Source: Candidatus Nanohalarchaeota archaeon (GTDB lineage Archaea; EX4484-52; B79-G9). From it: 40,090 nucleotides of DNA. A program made the translations under genes and the position numbers. This document shows, one piece after another, positions 8,832 to 16,781 of this stretch. Position 1 is the first letter of the stretch; every line of letters starts with the position of its first letter. The notes beneath the pieces were generated by a model, which was not told the origin of the DNA, made no database searches, and saw only the letters and a list, made by a program, of their open reading frames with translations. The stretch is taken from positions 1 through 40,090 of the forward strand of contig DAOWAN010000009.1 of assembly GCA_030634545.1 (NCBI GenBank). Direction: 5' to 3'.

Positions 8832-9290
8832 TCAGTCAATGTGTTTTTCAATCAGATTCTGAATTTTAACAGGATTCTCAACATGTTTCCAAACAAAATC
8901 TACACCGTCGCCAGCTCCCGCAGTATCAATTGTAATGTTTCCAACATTAAACATTTTGCCAATCATACCTTGTTTTGTTCTTACTGAAGTGATGTGTTTA
9001 AAAGTTGCAGATTTGAAATCTTCAGATAGTATTCCATTTCTTCCTGCAACTCGTTTGTTGGTTATAATATATTTTGTTGATAATTTAGTAAATATTATAA
9101 TTGGAAAAATCATTAATAGTACTATTGTACTCCAAATCATTAAAGATTTAAGAATAAAAATTTCTAAGAATGTAATAGCAAATATGCCTACAAATGCAAG
9201 AATAAATACTTTTAGATAACCAATCCATTTTGGTGTTCCCAAGTATTCAATTGTTTCTTCGTCTTGAATATGTCGTTCAATGCCCCACAT
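8832..9290 (-). CDS. Bacterial-type PH domain membrane protein (bPH2/DUF304)
   Basis: This 152-aa protein has a short N-terminal part with ERHIQDEETIEYLGTPKW, two membrane helices (about 25-45 and 50-68), and a C-terminal bPH2 domain beginning TKYIITNKRVAGRNGILSED. The last is the typical Y-x-[IL]T-x-x-R motif of YdbS/DUF304 proteins. The domain lies on the cytoplasmic side in the family. Its ligand is unknown. A TATA-like CATATTTAATAG (minus strand, centred near 9317) is about 27 nt upstream, and there is no SD. Confidence 0.75.
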   Translation of the reverse strand: MWGIERHIQDEETIEYLGTPKWIGYLKVFILAFVGIFAITFLEIFILKSLMIWSTIVLLMIFPIIIFTKLSTKYIITNKRVAGRNGILSEDFKSATFKHITSVRTKQGMIGKMFNVGNITIDTAGAGDGVDFVWKHVENPVKIQNLIEKHID

Positions 9291-9330
9291 GGTGATATAT
9301 TGATTATTACACTATTAAATATGGCTGTTG

Positions 9331-10311
9331 CTAGATGAAGACAATCAATCCCCTGATGAATAAGAATGAGACAAATGCGGATACAGGCAGAACAAAAACC
9401 CATGAGCCTACAATCTCATAGATGACTTTCCAGTGTATGGTTTTCGCTTCTGATATCAGTCCGACTCCGATAACAGTTCCTACAACAACATGCACACAGG
9501 ATACTGGCATCCCGATAAATGTGAAAAAGAGTACAACGAAAGCAGCTGTAAACTGTGCAATGAAACACATCGCAGGGTTCATCACAACGATACGGGAAGA
9601 GATTGTCTGCATCACCCTGTATCCCCATACAGCCATCCCGATGCCAATACCAATGCCTCCGACCAGCTTCAGTCCGAAGAGTGACCCTAAAGATATGGCA
9701 GGTATGACTCCTGAAAATACGCCAACTGCTGCGGCGATACTATTCGCACCTTGCGCAAATGCTACCAGCGCGCTGGAAACAATCTCAAGTCCTGCAAAGA
9801 AACCAAATGATCTGCTTACATCATGCATGTTCACAAAGTGTGAAAGAAATAACCTGCGTACAAGATAGTACCCTAAAAGTCCAAACACAACTCCCAAGAG
9901 CGGTGAAAAAAGCCAGCTCAGAGCAATTGTGAAAATCACCCTGGTGTTCAAGACAGATGAAGTCGCAAATGCATATCCGACAACACATCCCACAAGCACC
10001 TGCGTCATGGACATAGGTATCCTAAAATATGATGCTGTCGTAATGAAAAGCCCGACAAGAAAAAGTACAGAAACAGCTTCGATCATCCTCATGCCATGAG
10101 AGCCAAGAATTCCTGCGCCAACAGTACGCGCTACACTGTCGCCATAGAGTACTGCGCCCATAATCTCCAGTGCGAAGACAAGTACTACTGCTCGCTTAAG
10201 CGACAGGGCACCAGATCCTACGGGAATACCCATGACATTTGCAGTATCATTAGCTCCGATATTCCACGCCACAAAAAACATTGCAGTAACTGCAAGTAGG
10301 ATGAGCAACAT
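9331..10311 (-). CDS. pit: PiT family inorganic phosphate transporter
   Basis: This 326-aa protein has about ten membrane helices and the two inverted PiT repeats. The N-terminal repeat has WNIGANDTANVMG (about residues 16-28) and the C-terminal one has VAFAQGANSIAAAVG, variants of the GANDVANA signature. It should import phosphate by cation symport in the cytoplasmic membrane. A DUF47/PhoU-like gene, its usual partner, is divergent only 35 bp away, rather than in the same operon as is common. Length agrees with archaeal PiT proteins. Confidence 0.88.
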   Translation of the reverse strand: MLLILLAVTAMFFVAWNIGANDTANVMGIPVGSGALSLKRAVVLVFALEIMGAVLYGDSVARTVGAGILGSHGMRMIEAVSVLFLVGLFITTASYFRIPMSMTQVLVGCVVGYAFATSSVLNTRVIFTIALSWLFSPLLGVVFGLLGYYLVRRLFLSHFVNMHDVSRSFGFFAGLEIVSSALVAFAQGANSIAAAVGVFSGVIPAISLGSLFGLKLVGGIGIGIGMAVWGYRVMQTISSRIVVMNPAMCFIAQFTAAFVVLFFTFIGMPVSCVHVVVGTVIGVGLISEAKTIHWKVIYEIVGSWVFVLPVSAFVSFLFIRGLIVFI

Positions 10312-10346
10312 AGATATATATTAAGCAAGTCAGCATATATATTATT
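10312..10346. promoter_or_regulatory. Interleaved divergent promoters of pit and the DUF47 gene
   Basis: The whole spacer is 35 bp and holds two TATA-like stretches. ATATATATTA (10314-10323) is 29 nt before the rightward ATG 10347. The other, at 10334-10343, is 28 nt before the leftward ATG 10311. Each TATA box sits beside the other gene's start codon. Neither gene has an SD, so both mRNAs should be leaderless and the two initiation complexes would occupy the same DNA. Confidence 0.6.
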
Positions 10347-11009
10347 ATGAAATTCTGGATGCCTCCATTCTCAACAGGCAGTGAGGAAAAAATCCAAGAG
10401 CAGCTCACACGTCTTATGGACCTTGTAATAGAATCAGCAACGTATCTTGATGTCTCAGTAAAAAACTTTGCGCAGAACTACGATGAAGTCCGTCTCAGGG
10501 AGAGCGTAGAGAAAGTAAGTGATATAGAAACAAAGATAGACACTATCCGGCGCGATATAGAAAAAGACATATATTCAAAGCCTGGCATGACATTCAACAA
10601 GCAGGAGAAGATAGAGCTTCTTGAGTCAATTGATGATATCGCAGACTATGCGGAGCTTGCATCCCAGCTTATGCTCATAAAGAACATAAAAATCCCAAGA
10701 GCTATTGCACATGATCTCATAGAATTATCCTCTTCGACAAAGCGAAGCATAGTGTCCTTAAGGCATGCGGTGGTTCAGTTATATACTGACTTTAAGAAAG
10801 TCAAGGAGTACGATCGTCTTGCAGAAGAAGAGAGAAATAAGGCGAGAAAATTGTATATGAAGATTATGACGAAACTGTTTTCATCTGATATGGACACAAA
10901 AGATATACTTATAATAAAGACACTGTCATATAAGATATCCCGCACCGCAGATATGTCTGAAATTGCTGCTGATAAAGTCAATTTCATGGCACTTAAATAT
11001 ACTGGCTAA
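10347..11009 (+). CDS. DUF47/PhoU-like protein, phosphate transport accessory
   Basis: This 220-aa soluble, all-helical protein matches the DUF47 (PhoU-related) family: it opens MPPFSTGSEEKIQEQLTRLMDL and carries the acidic helix motif VSDIETKIDTIRRDIEKDIY (about 55-76), with LLESIDDIADYAELAS near 90-105. Family members accompany PiT transporters and probably regulate them or bind metal clusters through the E/D-rich helices. Divergence from pit over 35 bp supports the link. The 3' end overlaps the convergent gene at 11006 by 4 bp. Confidence 0.85.
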   Translation: MKFWMPPFSTGSEEKIQEQLTRLMDLVIESATYLDVSVKNFAQNYDEVRLRESVEKVSDIETKIDTIRRDIEKDIYSKPGMTFNKQEKIELLESIDDIADYAELASQLMLIKNIKIPRAIAHDLIELSSSTKRSIVSLRHAVVQLYTDFKKVKEYDRLAEEERNKARKLYMKIMTKLFSSDMDTKDILIIKTLSYKISRTADMSEIAADKVNFMALKYTG

Positions 11010-11755
11010 CTGCGTATAATCTCAAGCATCTTTTTCTTATATCCGAAGCGGCGTATGATATTAGAATTATCAATTTTCTCATCTTTATCCTGCTCGCGCG
11101 CAAGTACTTTCATCTCGTAATCGTAAAGTGTAATGCCAAGTTCAATGATAAGCTTTCTCAGTTCAGGAACATTATTCTCATCTGCAACTCTTAAGAGGAG
11201 GTCGTCGATGTCTGCGTCTGCACCAGGATCATAAAACTTAACAAGCCTTGGCTCGATCAGGTTTAGTACATCCACAATATTTTCATATGCGGGGTTTGTA
11301 AAAATTCCGGCAATCTTTGTAATCCCGAAATGATATTTTGTAAGACGTATGATCCTGAAAATATCTCCTACAACCTCGATTCTTGTAAGTATGTAACTTC
11401 CGAATCCCCAGAAAAATATAAAATAAGATATGACAATCACTAGTTGCTGCATTGTATTAAAGTGGATAATTCCAGTATAAAGCGGTGCGAAAATGAAAAA
11501 AAGCGCAATAAAGAAGAGGAGCACATAATTAACAACAGGGTTTTCATCATCATATCTAAAGAAACGGTTCACAATCTTAAGGGCAATCTGTGACATGAAA
11601 ATATTCAAAAAAGTAACAAATAAAAGAAACCCTGCAATCACAGGCAATTTAATGGAGAGGATGGCAAATGTCAGTGAAAGCATGCTGACAAAAAAATACA
11701 TGTAATGTGCAGCGCGTAAATATTCTGCTCTTACACTTACAAATTCTATGTCCAT
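11006..11755 (-). CDS. Membrane protein with soluble C-terminal domain, unknown function
   Basis: This 249-aa protein has four hydrophobic helices in its first 135 residues (about 18-38, 42-62, 77-97, 105-125). A charged soluble domain follows, with two segments resembling short helical motifs (NPAYENIVDVLNLIEPRLV and DADIDDLLLRVADENNVPELRKL) and a basic tail. No family is recognised. A TATA-like TTTTATATA (minus strand, centred near 11781) is 26 nt upstream with no SD, so it is probably leaderless and separately expressed. Confidence 0.65.
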   Translation of the reverse strand: MDIEFVSVRAEYLRAAHYMYFFVSMLSLTFAILSIKLPVIAGFLLFVTFLNIFMSQIALKIVNRFFRYDDENPVVNYVLLFFIALFFIFAPLYTGIIHFNTMQQLVIVISYFIFFWGFGSYILTRIEVVGDIFRIIRLTKYHFGITKIAGIFTNPAYENIVDVLNLIEPRLVKFYDPGADADIDDLLLRVADENNVPELRKLIIELGITLYDYEMKVLAREQDKDEKIDNSNIIRRFGYKKKMLEIIRS

Positions 11756-11804
11756 ACAATATCTATGTTGTTCATGATATATAAAATGCAGTTACCTGCT
11801 TATT

Positions 11805-12392
11805 TTAGCACATCTTACATACAAGAATCTCTGTAAAACCAATAACATGCTTTTTCTTAATTGTAAATCCGGATTTACTGATAATCGAAGAAGTATCTAT
11901 TGGCTTATTTAAAAGAACAGTTGGAAAAATGCGTGTCAATATTAAATAAAATCCTGAAAGCCATGAAAATACACCTTTGCCGCGCGTATTATTTACGAGG
12001 ATGAGCAGTCCGGATGGTGTAAGTACTCGCGAGAACTCTGATAGAATCTTTTTCTGTTCTGATGAATCAAAGATATCGAATACGAAGCTGGAGAATAAGA
12101 TATCAAAAGAACTGTCGTGAAAAGGCAGATAAAAGCAATCGCCGCAAGAGAGATATGTGCTGCTTCGCCTTTGTGCGCGGGCAGCCATCTCGTATGAACT
12201 GTCAATGCCGAAAACTGTTGCATGATCTTTCAGTTGTTTTAAAACGAATCCTGTGCCGCAGCCAATATCAAGAAACCGCGTGCTCTGCTTTAACTTAAAA
12301 AGTTCAAGCGCTTTTCTCTTATAATAATCATCAAAGAGTCCAACAAACTTGTAATACTGGCTTAGCCAGTCATAGAAGTGTCTTTGATTCAT
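11805..12392 (-). CDS. SAM-dependent methyltransferase (class I, UbiE-like)
   Basis: This 195-aa protein has the Rossmann methyltransferase motifs. Motif I is FLDIGCGTGFV near residues 40-50, the acidic end of strand 2 is VFGIDSS (about 60-66), then come a CGDCFYLPF...FDILFSSFVFD region (about 83-107) and LTPSGLLILVN (about 125-135). The substrate cannot be inferred; small-molecule UbiE-type methylation is one option. A TATA-like sequence about 29 nt upstream (centred near 12421, minus strand) suggests a leaderless transcript. Confidence 0.82.
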   Translation of the reverse strand: MNQRHFYDWLSQYYKFVGLFDDYYKRKALELFKLKQSTRFLDIGCGTGFVLKQLKDHATVFGIDSSYEMAARAQRRSSTYLSCGDCFYLPFHDSSFDILFSSFVFDIFDSSEQKKILSEFSRVLTPSGLLILVNNTRGKGVFSWLSGFYLILTRIFPTVLLNKPIDTSSIISKSGFTIKKKHVIGFTEILVCKMC

Positions 12393-12435
12393 ACTGTGAT
12401 TTATGTATGTAAAACCTTAAAAGAGAAACCTGGTG

Positions 12436-12699
12436 CTAAGGGCATGGTGTGGCGCCGGCAAGCGTACAGCTATCGCATCCGCTGCCACACAGGTCACCTG
12501 AACCTTTGTCAGTACAGGCAGCAACAAGCTCTGTCTGGCACTGCAGTCCAAGAGATGAAGAGTCTATTGCTTCACTAGAGCCTGTGGAAAACTTGCTTGC
12601 ATTTATACTTACGATAGTTATCACTATCAGTGCAACTACCAGCAGAACAACAATTGAGACAACTACGGTAAGAGCCATAGTCATTCCTTTTCTTTTCAT
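12436..12699 (-). CDS. Type IV pilin-like protein, Cys-rich
   Basis: This 87-aa protein begins MKRKGMTMAL followed by about 25 strongly hydrophobic residues, the layout of archaeal class III signals cut by a PibD-type peptidase after the Gly. The mature C-terminal 40 residues carry six cysteines (LQCQTELVAACTDKG, LCGSGCDSCT, TPCP), suggesting a disulfide-stabilised tip. It is paralogous to the protein at 14276, sharing KGMTMAL and the valine/isoleucine helix. A TATA box (centred near 12727, minus strand) is 28 nt upstream and there is no SD. Confidence 0.7.
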   Translation of the reverse strand: MKRKGMTMALTVVVSIVVLLVVALIVITIVSINASKFSTGSSEAIDSSSLGLQCQTELVAACTDKGSGDLCGSGCDSCTLAGATPCP

Positions 12700-12822
12700 A
12701 TAGTATAATATATTGAATGCAGTATAAATAATTAACTGAAAATGGTATATGATTTTTGCTGAAATGTTTTTTGGTATTTGGTTAGGGATATATTAATATA
12801 GTTTCTTTGACAAAGATAAGGT

Positions 12823-13140
12823 ATGCTTAAGAAGATTGTGGGTGTTACATCGATACTGTTTTTTGTATATATGACTTATATGCAGGCTTCTTTGGGGTTA
12901 GCTGCTTTTCTAAATATCGCTGGTATGTTGAATCTGGCTTATCTGGTTGGCGGGGTATCATTGCTTATTGATTTGCCTAAGATGGTGGGAATAATATGCG
13001 GTCTTGCGCTTCTTGTAAGGTCATATATGTATTCTTCATTAATTTTGTCATTTTCTATACTGTTAGATCCGATATCGTTAATATCTCTTGTTCTAATACC
13101 TGTTGGGATATTGTATTTTAGTATTATGGATGCAGAATGA
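12823..13140 (+). CDS. Small four-helix membrane protein
   Basis: This 105-aa, almost entirely hydrophobic protein has about four helices (about 5-20, 24-48, 55-70, 73-102) and short charged ends. No family is recognised; sequence and size recall small DoxX-like or uncharacterised archaeal membrane proteins, but that is a guess. The TATA box ATATATTAATATA (12788-12800) is 28 nt upstream and fixes the start at ATG 12823, leaderless. Confidence 0.55.
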   Translation: MLKKIVGVTSILFFVYMTYMQASLGLAAFLNIAGMLNLAYLVGGVSLLIDLPKMVGIICGLALLVRSYMYSSLILSFSILLDPISLISLVLIPVGILYFSIMDAE

Positions 13141-13324
13141 TGTTTGTCTGCTTGTCAGTGTTGTTGAACTATTTTCTGGTTGTAAGTTGGAACTTTGGAG
13201 TGTTCTAATTGATGATTTTGTATATTACTTAATTATATGTTCGGGTTTGGAATATGTCCTAAATGATTACCTGCTATTTATTTTATTGATTCTGTATCTG
13301 GATATTAAGAAGAAGTCAGATTGA
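13130..13324 (+). CDS. Possible small hydrophobic protein
   Basis: A 64-codon frame starts at ATG 13130, inside the end of the previous gene, and ends with a charged tail (DIKKKSD). It includes two hydrophobic stretches. There is no SD and no recognised motif. It may be a real overlapping small gene or an open frame by chance. Confidence 0.25.
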   Translation: MQNDVCLLVSVVELFSGCKLELWSVLIDDFVYYLIICSGLEYVLNDYLLFILLILYLDIKKKSD

Positions 13325-13826
13325 AGAACATGTAGGTTGATTTATCATAGTTCTAGTGTGTCACTGTCAAATGTTTGAGACACTGAAGCAAAGAATCAGG
13401 GATATAACACTCTGCAAAGGCAATAAAACTCATTATGGGGATGAGGTAACTTTTATTCACTGCGTACACTTTTGATATATTTGATCATTTATTTTGATAA
13501 ATCATTATGGAAACGAAATATCTCTCTCTAAAAAATGTCGTGTGGTCTTATGTTAAGACTACCGCTTCATGCATTTTTCAGCTCGATGATTCCGCAGAAA
13601 TGCGCCAACGCAATGTTAAATGCGCATGTTATAACTTGTTCTTAAAAATATCATTCCAGAACTCATACCCACGTTTCAAAACTCGTGTAGCTATTTTTCA
13701 GACCAAACCTCGTAATCAACGCTAAACGACCAAATGGTTTACATATAGCGTGACTTGTGCAACAGCACTTCATATGAATCTGAAGGTTAGAGAGGAGATA
13801 AAACAACAAATGCACATATGCTATGG

Positions 13827-13837
13827 CTATAAATATT
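13827..13837 (+). promoter_or_regulatory. TATA box in the gene-poor region
   Basis: GCTATAAATATT is one of the best TATA matches in the window and is not followed by a coding region. Its centre (about 13832) is 26 nt before the first base of the hairpin at 13858. Confidence 0.4.
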
Positions 13838-13857
13838 AATGACTGGATATTGGCGGT

Positions 13858-13886
13858 CTGTCACGAAGCACATCATGCTTTGACAG
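13858..13886 (+). ncRNA. Candidate small RNA, 5' hairpin
   Basis: CTGTCA (13858-13863) plus AAGCA (13866-13870) pair exactly with TGCTT (13876-13880) plus TGACAG (13881-13886), with a 2-nt bulge and a 5-nt loop. The hairpin starts where transcription from the TATA box at 13827 should begin. The 3' end is not defined. Only the promoter spacing and the hairpin support this call. Confidence 0.3.
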
Positions 13887-14214
13887 GTATCAGTGGAGTA
13901 TTTTAATGTAAATAATTGTATGTGGATTTATTACGATTTTGATTGACTATTGACCTATATTCTATATTTTTACACTGTTTTGCTTAAATTCCTCTCAGGA
14001 AAATATGAACTGATGTGGGTGAATCGTACCTGAAATTACAAGATATTACAAAAAATATATTAGACCTTTTGCGCAATTAAGGAAAAAACAGGCGATATGT
14101 ATCGAAAACGGGCAAAACCGCAGATTCGCAATGCAATACCTTATTTTCGGCTAATTATGCAATCGGTCTATTACTTTATTATGTATGAGAACATCCAAGA
14201 AAAAAATAAAAATT

Positions 14215-14257
14215 GTGCATCCTATAATAAAAGTAAAAAATCAGGATGCACCTGATT
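14215..14257 (-). terminator. Terminator of the pilin-like gene, two overlapping hairpins
   Basis: Read on the minus strand, downstream of the stop at 14276, a perfect 7-bp hairpin (14239-14257; AATCAGG/CCTGATT with a 5-nt loop) runs into a six-T tract. A second perfect 9-bp inverted repeat (GTGCATCCT 14215-14223 and AGGATGCAC 14243-14251, 19-nt loop) shares sequence with it and is followed by further T-rich DNA. The two folds cannot coexist. Confidence 0.6.
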
Positions 14258-14275
14258 ATGTTAAAATTATTTATT

Positions 14276-14668
14276 CTATGCTGGTGTACATGTCGCCCAA
14301 GATATACCCGTTGTTTCATCGTTAGTATCTGCTTTTCCGCAATTTGATTTTTCTATGCAGTTGCTATATGATAGACCTGTGCAGCAATAATCTGTAGCGT
14401 CACTACTCTGACAGAACTGTGGTAAGGCATATATCTCATCATCTAATGTGGACGCTGTACCTTTAGTCCATGTAAAACCGCATGAAGCGCAACTTGAGGT
14501 CCCAATCATATTTTCGCCGGCCGCAGCTGATGTCGCTGTAGTATCGCGACCAAATCCGGATAGTGCCCCGCTGGTTATCGCAATAACCGCAAGCGCAACA
14601 ACAATTAAAACAACTATAGCAATTATGACTCCTAAAGCCATTGTCATACCTTTTTTGTCTCTTCTCAT
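14276..14668 (-). CDS. Type IV pilin-like protein, Cys-rich
   Basis: This 130-aa protein starts MRRDKKGMTMALG, then a 25-residue hydrophobic helix: a class III-type prepilin signal with cleavage expected after KKG. The exported part has about ten cysteines (SSCASCGF, CQSS, YCCTG, NCIEKSNCGK, ATCTPA). ATG 14668 follows the SD-like GTGAGGGA, which is why I prefer it to the in-frame GTG at 14683. It is a longer paralogue of the protein at 12436. They may be minor pilins or adhesins; no pilus ATPase or platform gene is in the window. Confidence 0.72.
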   Translation of the reverse strand: MRRDKKGMTMALGVIIAIVVLIVVALAVIAITSGALSGFGRDTTATSAAAGENMIGTSSCASCGFTWTKGTASTLDDEIYALPQFCQSSDATDYCCTGLSYSNCIEKSNCGKADTNDETTGISWATCTPA

Positions 14669-14958
14669 AAATACATCCCTCACTTAAAATATTATATTCT
14701 CAAAAATAACAATCATATTTATAATCGCGATAGTATATAAAGTTTTCGAAAGAAGAATAAAAAATCACCTGATATTGGTGATAATTTGGTAATCCTAAGC
14801 TTCCTTTCGCAGTAATAATATAGAAGAAAGGTATAGGAAATACACCCATCACATTGAATTTCCACAGATTTTATTGTCTGTTTATGCTTTATACAATGGA
14901 GTATACAGTAAAGAATATATTGTAAAGATACAATTGGAAAATGTAAAAAAGATGAATC

Positions 14959-15543
14959 ATGAGGTCGATGAAAATCAAAATAGATAAACGCAGCGCTTAT
15001 ACAGAAACTCATGCAATGATGCTTTTGCGATCTCTTTATAAAAAACCGAAAGGGCGGGGGGCGCTTACGAAAGAGTTGAGTCTTAGGGAATCAACTGTAA
15101 GAACAATGCTTAGAGTTCTGAATTTGGAAAAATTAGTAAAACCCACAACCTTCGGGCAAGCGCTTACGAAAAAAGGAAGAGAACTTACAGATACAGTTAA
15201 TCGACGAATATCATATCCTGTGGAGCTTAGTATTCGTACGTTTACAAAATCAGAGAATAATGTTGCTTATCTTATAAAAGAGCCGAAAATCATAACTTCT
15301 GGTGTGAAAGAGCGCGATAGTGCTGTGAAAATGGGTGCTGATGGTATCATAGTCTTTATCCAGAAAAAAAGTCTTGAACTCATAGGGGCGGGTAAAACAA
15401 AGATTAAGTTTCCTAAAATAATCAAAGAAGTACTAAATCCTGAGAAAAATGACATAATTATAATAACATTCGCGCCTAAAAGGAGCGCATCGGAACTTGC
15501 GGGACTTGCCGTGGCTCTTGAATTGATAGAATTTGATCTGTAA
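14959..15543 (+). CDS. Winged-helix transcription regulator, DUF4443-like
   Basis: This 194-aa protein has an N-terminal winged helix (about 15-75; GALTKELSLRESTVRTMLRVLN is the recognition part, followed by ALTKKGRELTD) and a C-terminal alpha/beta domain that ends in FAPKRSASELAGLAVALELIE. The arrangement fits the archaeal DUF4443 regulators; the family name is from memory. It probably binds DNA in the cytoplasm in response to a small ligand. Methionine aminopeptidase begins 14 bp downstream, so they form an operon. A TATA-like GAATATATTG (14913-14922) lies upstream. Confidence 0.65.
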   Translation: MRSMKIKIDKRSAYTETHAMMLLRSLYKKPKGRGALTKELSLRESTVRTMLRVLNLEKLVKPTTFGQALTKKGRELTDTVNRRISYPVELSIRTFTKSENNVAYLIKEPKIITSGVKERDSAVKMGADGIIVFIQKKSLELIGAGKTKIKFPKIIKEVLNPEKNDIIIITFAPKRSASELAGLAVALELIEFDL

Positions 15544-15557
15544 AGGGTGGTGATTAA

Positions 15558-16445
15558 ATGGATACTGAAACGACTGATAAATATATTGAAGCTGGAAAAA
15601 CTGCAAAGAAGGCAATAGAGCTTGCAAAGAAAATAGTCAAGCCGGGGGTATCAATACTTGAAACTGCCCAGAAAATAGAGTCAGAGATTATGAAAAATAA
15701 TGCACAAATCGCATTTCCAGTAAATATCTCTGCAAATGATTTTGCTGCTCATGATACTGCATTTCCAAATGATACGCGCGTATTCAGAGATGATGATATC
15801 ATAAAAATTGATATCGGGGTTCACATAGACGGCTATATCGCAGATACGGCGGTGACGATATGCTTTGATAACAGTAAAGCAGATTTGGTTAAAGCTTCAG
15901 AGAAGGCTCTTGAAAATGCATTGAAAATTGCCTGTCCTGGTACAAATATCGGGGATATTGGAAAGACTATACAGGAGACTATAGAGAGTTTCGGCTATAA
16001 ACCGGTCTCAAATCTCAGTGGTCATTATCTTGGTCAATACATGATCCATACGGGTACGAGTATCCCGAATATCGAGACAAATACAGATGTAGTTCTGAAG
16101 GAAGGTGATGCAATTGCGATTGAGCCGTTTGCGACTGACGGCGCAGGTGCGATCAGGGATGGTTCAAGAGTAGGAATCTATCGTTTCCTTGAGAATAAGT
16201 CTGTGAGACTACAATCTGCAAGAAAACTGCTTCAGTTTGTCCAGAAAAATTATAGTACACTCCCTTTTGCTGCAAGGTGGTTAAAAGAGCCCAGGGGCTT
16301 TATGCTGGATGCAGCATTAAAACAGCTGGTGCAGGCAGGCGCCCTCCACGAATATCCTGTATTGAAAGAGGTTGGCAATGGTATGGTAGCGCAGGCAGAA
16401 CATACTGTGCTTGTATTTGATAAACCGATTGTCACAACAGTGTGA
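15558..16445 (+). CDS. map: Methionine aminopeptidase, type II
   Basis: This 295-aa cytoplasmic metalloprotease removes the initiator Met from nascent proteins. The pita-bread metal ligands are all visible: Asp85 (KIDIG), Asp96 (ADTAV), His156 (SGHYL), Glu189 (IEPFA) and Glu281 (QAEHT). The substrate-binding His is at 65 (AAHDT). The insert of about 60 residues between SGHYLG...IEPF and the last Glu, with helical character, marks type II. The SD GGTGGTGAT immediately precedes ATG 15558. A weak hairpin (ATTGT-GATT/AATC-ACAAT, 16475-16500) follows the stop. Confidence 0.93.
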   Translation: MDTETTDKYIEAGKTAKKAIELAKKIVKPGVSILETAQKIESEIMKNNAQIAFPVNISANDFAAHDTAFPNDTRVFRDDDIIKIDIGVHIDGYIADTAVTICFDNSKADLVKASEKALENALKIACPGTNIGDIGKTIQETIESFGYKPVSNLSGHYLGQYMIHTGTSIPNIETNTDVVLKEGDAIAIEPFATDGAGAIRDGSRVGIYRFLENKSVRLQSARKLLQFVQKNYSTLPFAARWLKEPRGFMLDAALKQLVQAGALHEYPVLKEVGNGMVAQAEHTVLVFDKPIVTTV

Positions 16446-16547
16446 TGTGTCTAAAAACAGAAATAGGACTTAAAATTGTATGATTCATAGAAATCACAAT
16501 CGTATAAAACAAAAACATTAAAAACTATCTATGGATATACATATGAT

Positions 16548-16712
16548 ATGCTGCAAAAAACCCAATCAACCCATCTGAAAATAACCTGCGATGAATGCGG
16601 GCATCTAAATGAGATACTAACAGCCCGTCTCTACGATGGCTTCGAGGGAATATTTACATGTACAAAATGCAGACAACCTCTTGATACACTCCACGATATT
16701 CTTGATGAATAA
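16548..16712 (+). CDS. 54-aa zinc-ribbon mini-protein
   Basis: ATG 16548 opens a 54-residue frame with two CxxC knuckles 22 residues apart (CDEC at 14-17, CTKC at 38-41), a classic zinc ribbon, ending in an acidic tail (LDTLHDILDE). A TATA-like CGTATAAAAC (16501-16510) lies about 40 nt upstream. It probably binds zinc and may contact RNA, DNA or protein; many archaeal zinc ribbons of this size work in transcription or translation, but nothing here identifies the partner. Confidence 0.65.
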   Translation: MLQKTQSTHLKITCDECGHLNEILTARLYDGFEGIFTCTKCRQPLDTLHDILDE

Positions 16713-16737
16713 AATAGCTAATTCTCGAAAAAAAGGC

Positions 16738-16753
16738 AAGGTTATATAACCTT
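16738..16753. promoter_or_regulatory. Perfect 16-bp palindrome containing the DUF373 TATA box
   Basis: AAGGTTATATAACCTT is a perfect palindrome and includes a TATATAA core. Its centre is about 36 nt before ATG 16782, giving a predicted leader of about 10 nt with no SD. The palindrome could bind a dimeric repressor that competes with TBP, or simply be a symmetric TATA box. Confidence 0.5.
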
Positions 16754-16781
16754 AATAAACTTTGCTTCCGAATATTACTAC

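Larger units (their letters stand above)
13325..14214. other. Gene-poor region of about 0.9 kb with local inverted repeats
   Basis: No convincing gene is seen. A 72-codon frame at 13507-13725 has unlikely composition and no SD. The region holds several short inverted repeats: a 9-bp stem with a TGT loop at 13542-13562 (one G-T pair), ATGCGC/GCGCAT at 13600-13605 and 13622-13627, and the hairpin at 13858-13886 behind a good TATA box. It may hold small RNAs, regulatory sites or the remains of a lost gene. Confidence 0.4.

Noticed and set aside
13507-13725. 72-codon open frame in the gene-poor region
   Set aside because: No ribosome-binding site, unusual residue composition, and its DNA contains inverted repeats; probably open by chance.
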